A DNA stretch of 6,016 bases, taken from positions 1 to 6,016 of the forward strand of contig WAQA01000090.1 in NCBI GenBank assembly GCA_015520475.1, given 5' to 3'. This stretch comes from Candidatus Bathyarchaeota archaeon. Its GTDB lineage: Archaea; Thermoproteota; Bathyarchaeia; Bathyarchaeales; WAQA01. The notes below the pieces were generated by a model. The model was not told the DNA's origin and searched no databases. It saw only the letters and a program-made list of their open reading frames with translations. Shown piece after piece: positions 5,423 to 6,016 of the stretch (position 1 is its first letter; the number at the start of each line of letters is the position of its first letter). A program made the position numbers and the translations under genes.

Positions 5423-5722
5423 TTAAAGCATCTTTATAGACCAAGACATATTGAATATCTCCTCAAGCGTTGCAGGAACTTCTTCAACTTTAACGAGTCC
5501 AACGTGAAGCTCTCTCAATGGATCCTTAGATATGACAACGGATCCGCCTAAAGCCAGCATCACAGTATACTTTCCAGATCCACTTAATTGAGCTATCTCA
5601 TGATGATAATGATAGCTTGGATTATTCTGACTCTTCGCGGATGTAGCCTTACGGATAAATAAGAATAGGATTGAAAATTCACAGTCTGAGATGTTAACAA
5701 TAAACCTTTTCTTAAAGGATCG
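5423..5722 (-). pseudogene. Probable gene relic on the minus strand, unrecognised
   Basis: The minus strand is open for 99 codons between a TGA at 5723-5725 and a TAA at 5423-5425. The part nearest the TAA looks most like real protein: GKYTVMLALGGSVVISKDPL (with the only early ATG inside), then RELHVGLVKVEEVPATLEEI and FNMSWSIKML. Its codons mostly begin with G or A, as in true genes. The first 40 codons look less like coding sequence. No start codon with a ribosome site is seen, and I do not recognise the family. In exact antisense register lies a plus-strand frame (5339-5551, TTG start, 70 residues, with TEHLNSQLKHLYRPRHIEYL). One of the two must be a shadow. The plus frame has less gene-like codon use and no ribosome site, so I prefer the minus one, without much certainty. 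Confidence 0.33.
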
Positions 5723-5747
5723 TCAAATTGAGGGAATATTCATTGTT

Positions 5748-5843
5748 TGGTAGCCCGGGGGAGATTCGAACTCCCGTCGACGGGTCCAAAGCCCGTCATG
5801 CTTGTCCACTACATTCGGCGGAGGCCTTCTCCTCCACCGGGCT
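5748..5843 (-). tRNA. tRNA-Gln (anticodon TTG) with a 20-nt insert (probable intron) in the D arm, CCA encoded
   Basis: Read on the minus strand, the acceptor AGCCCGG (5843-5837) pairs with CCGGGCT (5758-5752). The anticodon stem ACGGG/CCCGT encloses the loop CTTTGGA, anticodon TTG at 5789-5787. The T arm is GGGAG-TTCGAAT-CTCCC, the discriminator is A and CCA follows (5750-5748). The A1-T72 pair and overall sequence match archaeal tRNA-Gln. The D arm is interrupted: removing 20 bases (5833-5814) gives TGGTGTAGTGGACAAGCATG, a normal tRNA-Gln D arm with G18G19. The mature tRNA would be 76 nt including CCA. The gene lies 42 bp downstream of, and on the same strand as, the partial protein gene at the right edge. 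Confidence 0.93.
5814..5833 (-). other. Predicted non-canonical tRNA intron between positions 10 and 11 of tRNA-Gln
   Basis: The insert reads AGGAGAAGGCCTCCGCCGAA. With its 5' flank it can fold as follows: exon CGGT pairs with GCCG near the intron's 3' end (four pairs), a three-base bulge GG^A carries the 5' cut after its second base, and an inner helix GGAG/CTCC is closed by a five-base loop. On the 3' side, AA^T forms the second three-base bulge, also cut after the second base. Four-bp helix plus two three-base bulges is the bulge-helix-bulge pattern recognised by archaeal splicing endonuclease. The outer exon helix is not evident, so it would be the relaxed form. Introns outside position 37/38 are known mainly from Thermoproteota and related archaea. 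Confidence 0.78.
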
Positions 5844-5876
5844 TTCCCGGGCTATGTAGAAAGATCCGTCTTCTTC

Positions 5877-5888
5877 AATAAAACTTTA
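5877..5888 (-). promoter_or_regulatory. Possible TATA box for tRNA-Gln
   Basis: The minus-strand sequence around TAAAGTTTTATTG is centred 38-40 bp before the tRNA 5' end, so transcription would start about ten bases upstream of the mature end. It overlaps the stop codon of the upstream gene. Weak evidence. Confidence 0.3.
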
Positions 5889-6016
5889 GTGTTCCATTAG
5901 GAATTTGTCCAGTAGGTTCTTTGCCTTCTCTCTTCTTCTTTGGTGTTCTTTGAGGAACCTCTGCACTCTTTCAGTTAATGTTATTTTGCATTCTCCGCAT
6001 AGCAGTGATCCTGACA
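5886..6016 (-). CDS. C-terminal 42 residues of an unrecognised protein with a CxxC pair (runs off the right edge)
   Basis: The frame enters from the window edge and ends at a TAA (5886-5888). It reads SGSLLCGECKITLTERVQRF, then a strongly basic, charged helix with EHQRRREKAKNLLDKFLMEH at the end. The CGEC pair at the start could be half of a zinc-binding site whose other half lies outside the window. The tail is a likely amphipathic or nucleic-acid-binding helix. I cannot name the family from this piece. No other frame on either strand is open across it, and codon use is gene-like. The tRNA-Gln follows 42 bp downstream on the same strand, which is a common site for core housekeeping genes but proves nothing about function. 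Confidence 0.65.
   Translation of the reverse strand, partial: SGSLLCGECKITLTERVQRFLKEHQRRREKAKNLLDKFLMEH

Noticed and set aside
4320..5531. A 13-bp direct repeat TGGATCCTTAGAT (4320-4332 and 5519-5531) bracketing the isomerase-like gene.
   Set aside because: A pair of identical 13-mers is not rare in 6 kb, the enclosed gene is not transposase-like, and the repeats abut no tRNA or inverted ends.
1..6016. CRISPR array or Cas-related genes.
   Set aside because: No regularly spaced repeats longer than 15 bp and no Cas-like motifs were seen.

Overview
The window looks archaeal, probably from a thermophilic member of the Thermoproteota/TACK group. Three things suggest this: a tRNA-Gln whose D-arm is interrupted by a 20-nt insert with a bulge-helix-bulge-like fold, TATA-type promoters 25-30 bp upstream of starts with leaderless or very short leaders, and tRNA genes that encode CCA. 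The protein families point the same way. The assignment below phylum level is inference.

Layout. The left edge (1-314, minus) is the N-terminus of a URO-D/corrinoid-methyltransferase-like protein. It is divergent from an intact tRNA-Ala(TGC) at 426-503. The last 12 bases of that tRNA (including CCA) recur exactly at 3661-3672, with nothing tRNA-like before the second copy. This is the usual footprint of integration into a tRNA 3' end, so 504-3672 is read as a 3.2-kb integrated island that has lost its integrase or never carried it in full. Inside it are a decayed gene (659-967, minus, internal TAG), a winged-helix AbiEi-like protein (1009-1716, plus), a convergent AbiEii-like nucleotidyltransferase (1713-2411, minus) and a second AbiEi-like winged-helix protein just upstream of the transferase (2421-3048, minus). 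The second protein is broken by one extra base near 2520. A tail of an SMC/Rad50-type ATPase pseudogene (about 3090-3307, plus) follows. The likely working unit is a type IV toxin-antitoxin-like module: the transferase as toxin, the adjacent winged-helix gene as cognate antitoxin/repressor, and the intact convergent winged-helix gene as a second, possibly substitute, regulator.

Right of the island, 3673-4372 has no convincing gene but holds a GC-rich block (about 3830-4020, near 60% G+C against about 40% in flanks) that may be a transposon relic or a structured RNA. An intact TIM-barrel sugar-phosphate isomerase/epimerase-like gene follows at 4373-5200 (TTG start, strong Shine-Dalgarno). The stretch 5201-5747 holds a perfect 15-bp tandem duplication and a 99-codon open frame on the minus strand that reads like a gene relic. 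The window ends with the intron-bearing tRNA-Gln(TTG) on the minus strand and the C-terminus of an unrecognised protein with a CxxC pair (5886-6016, minus).
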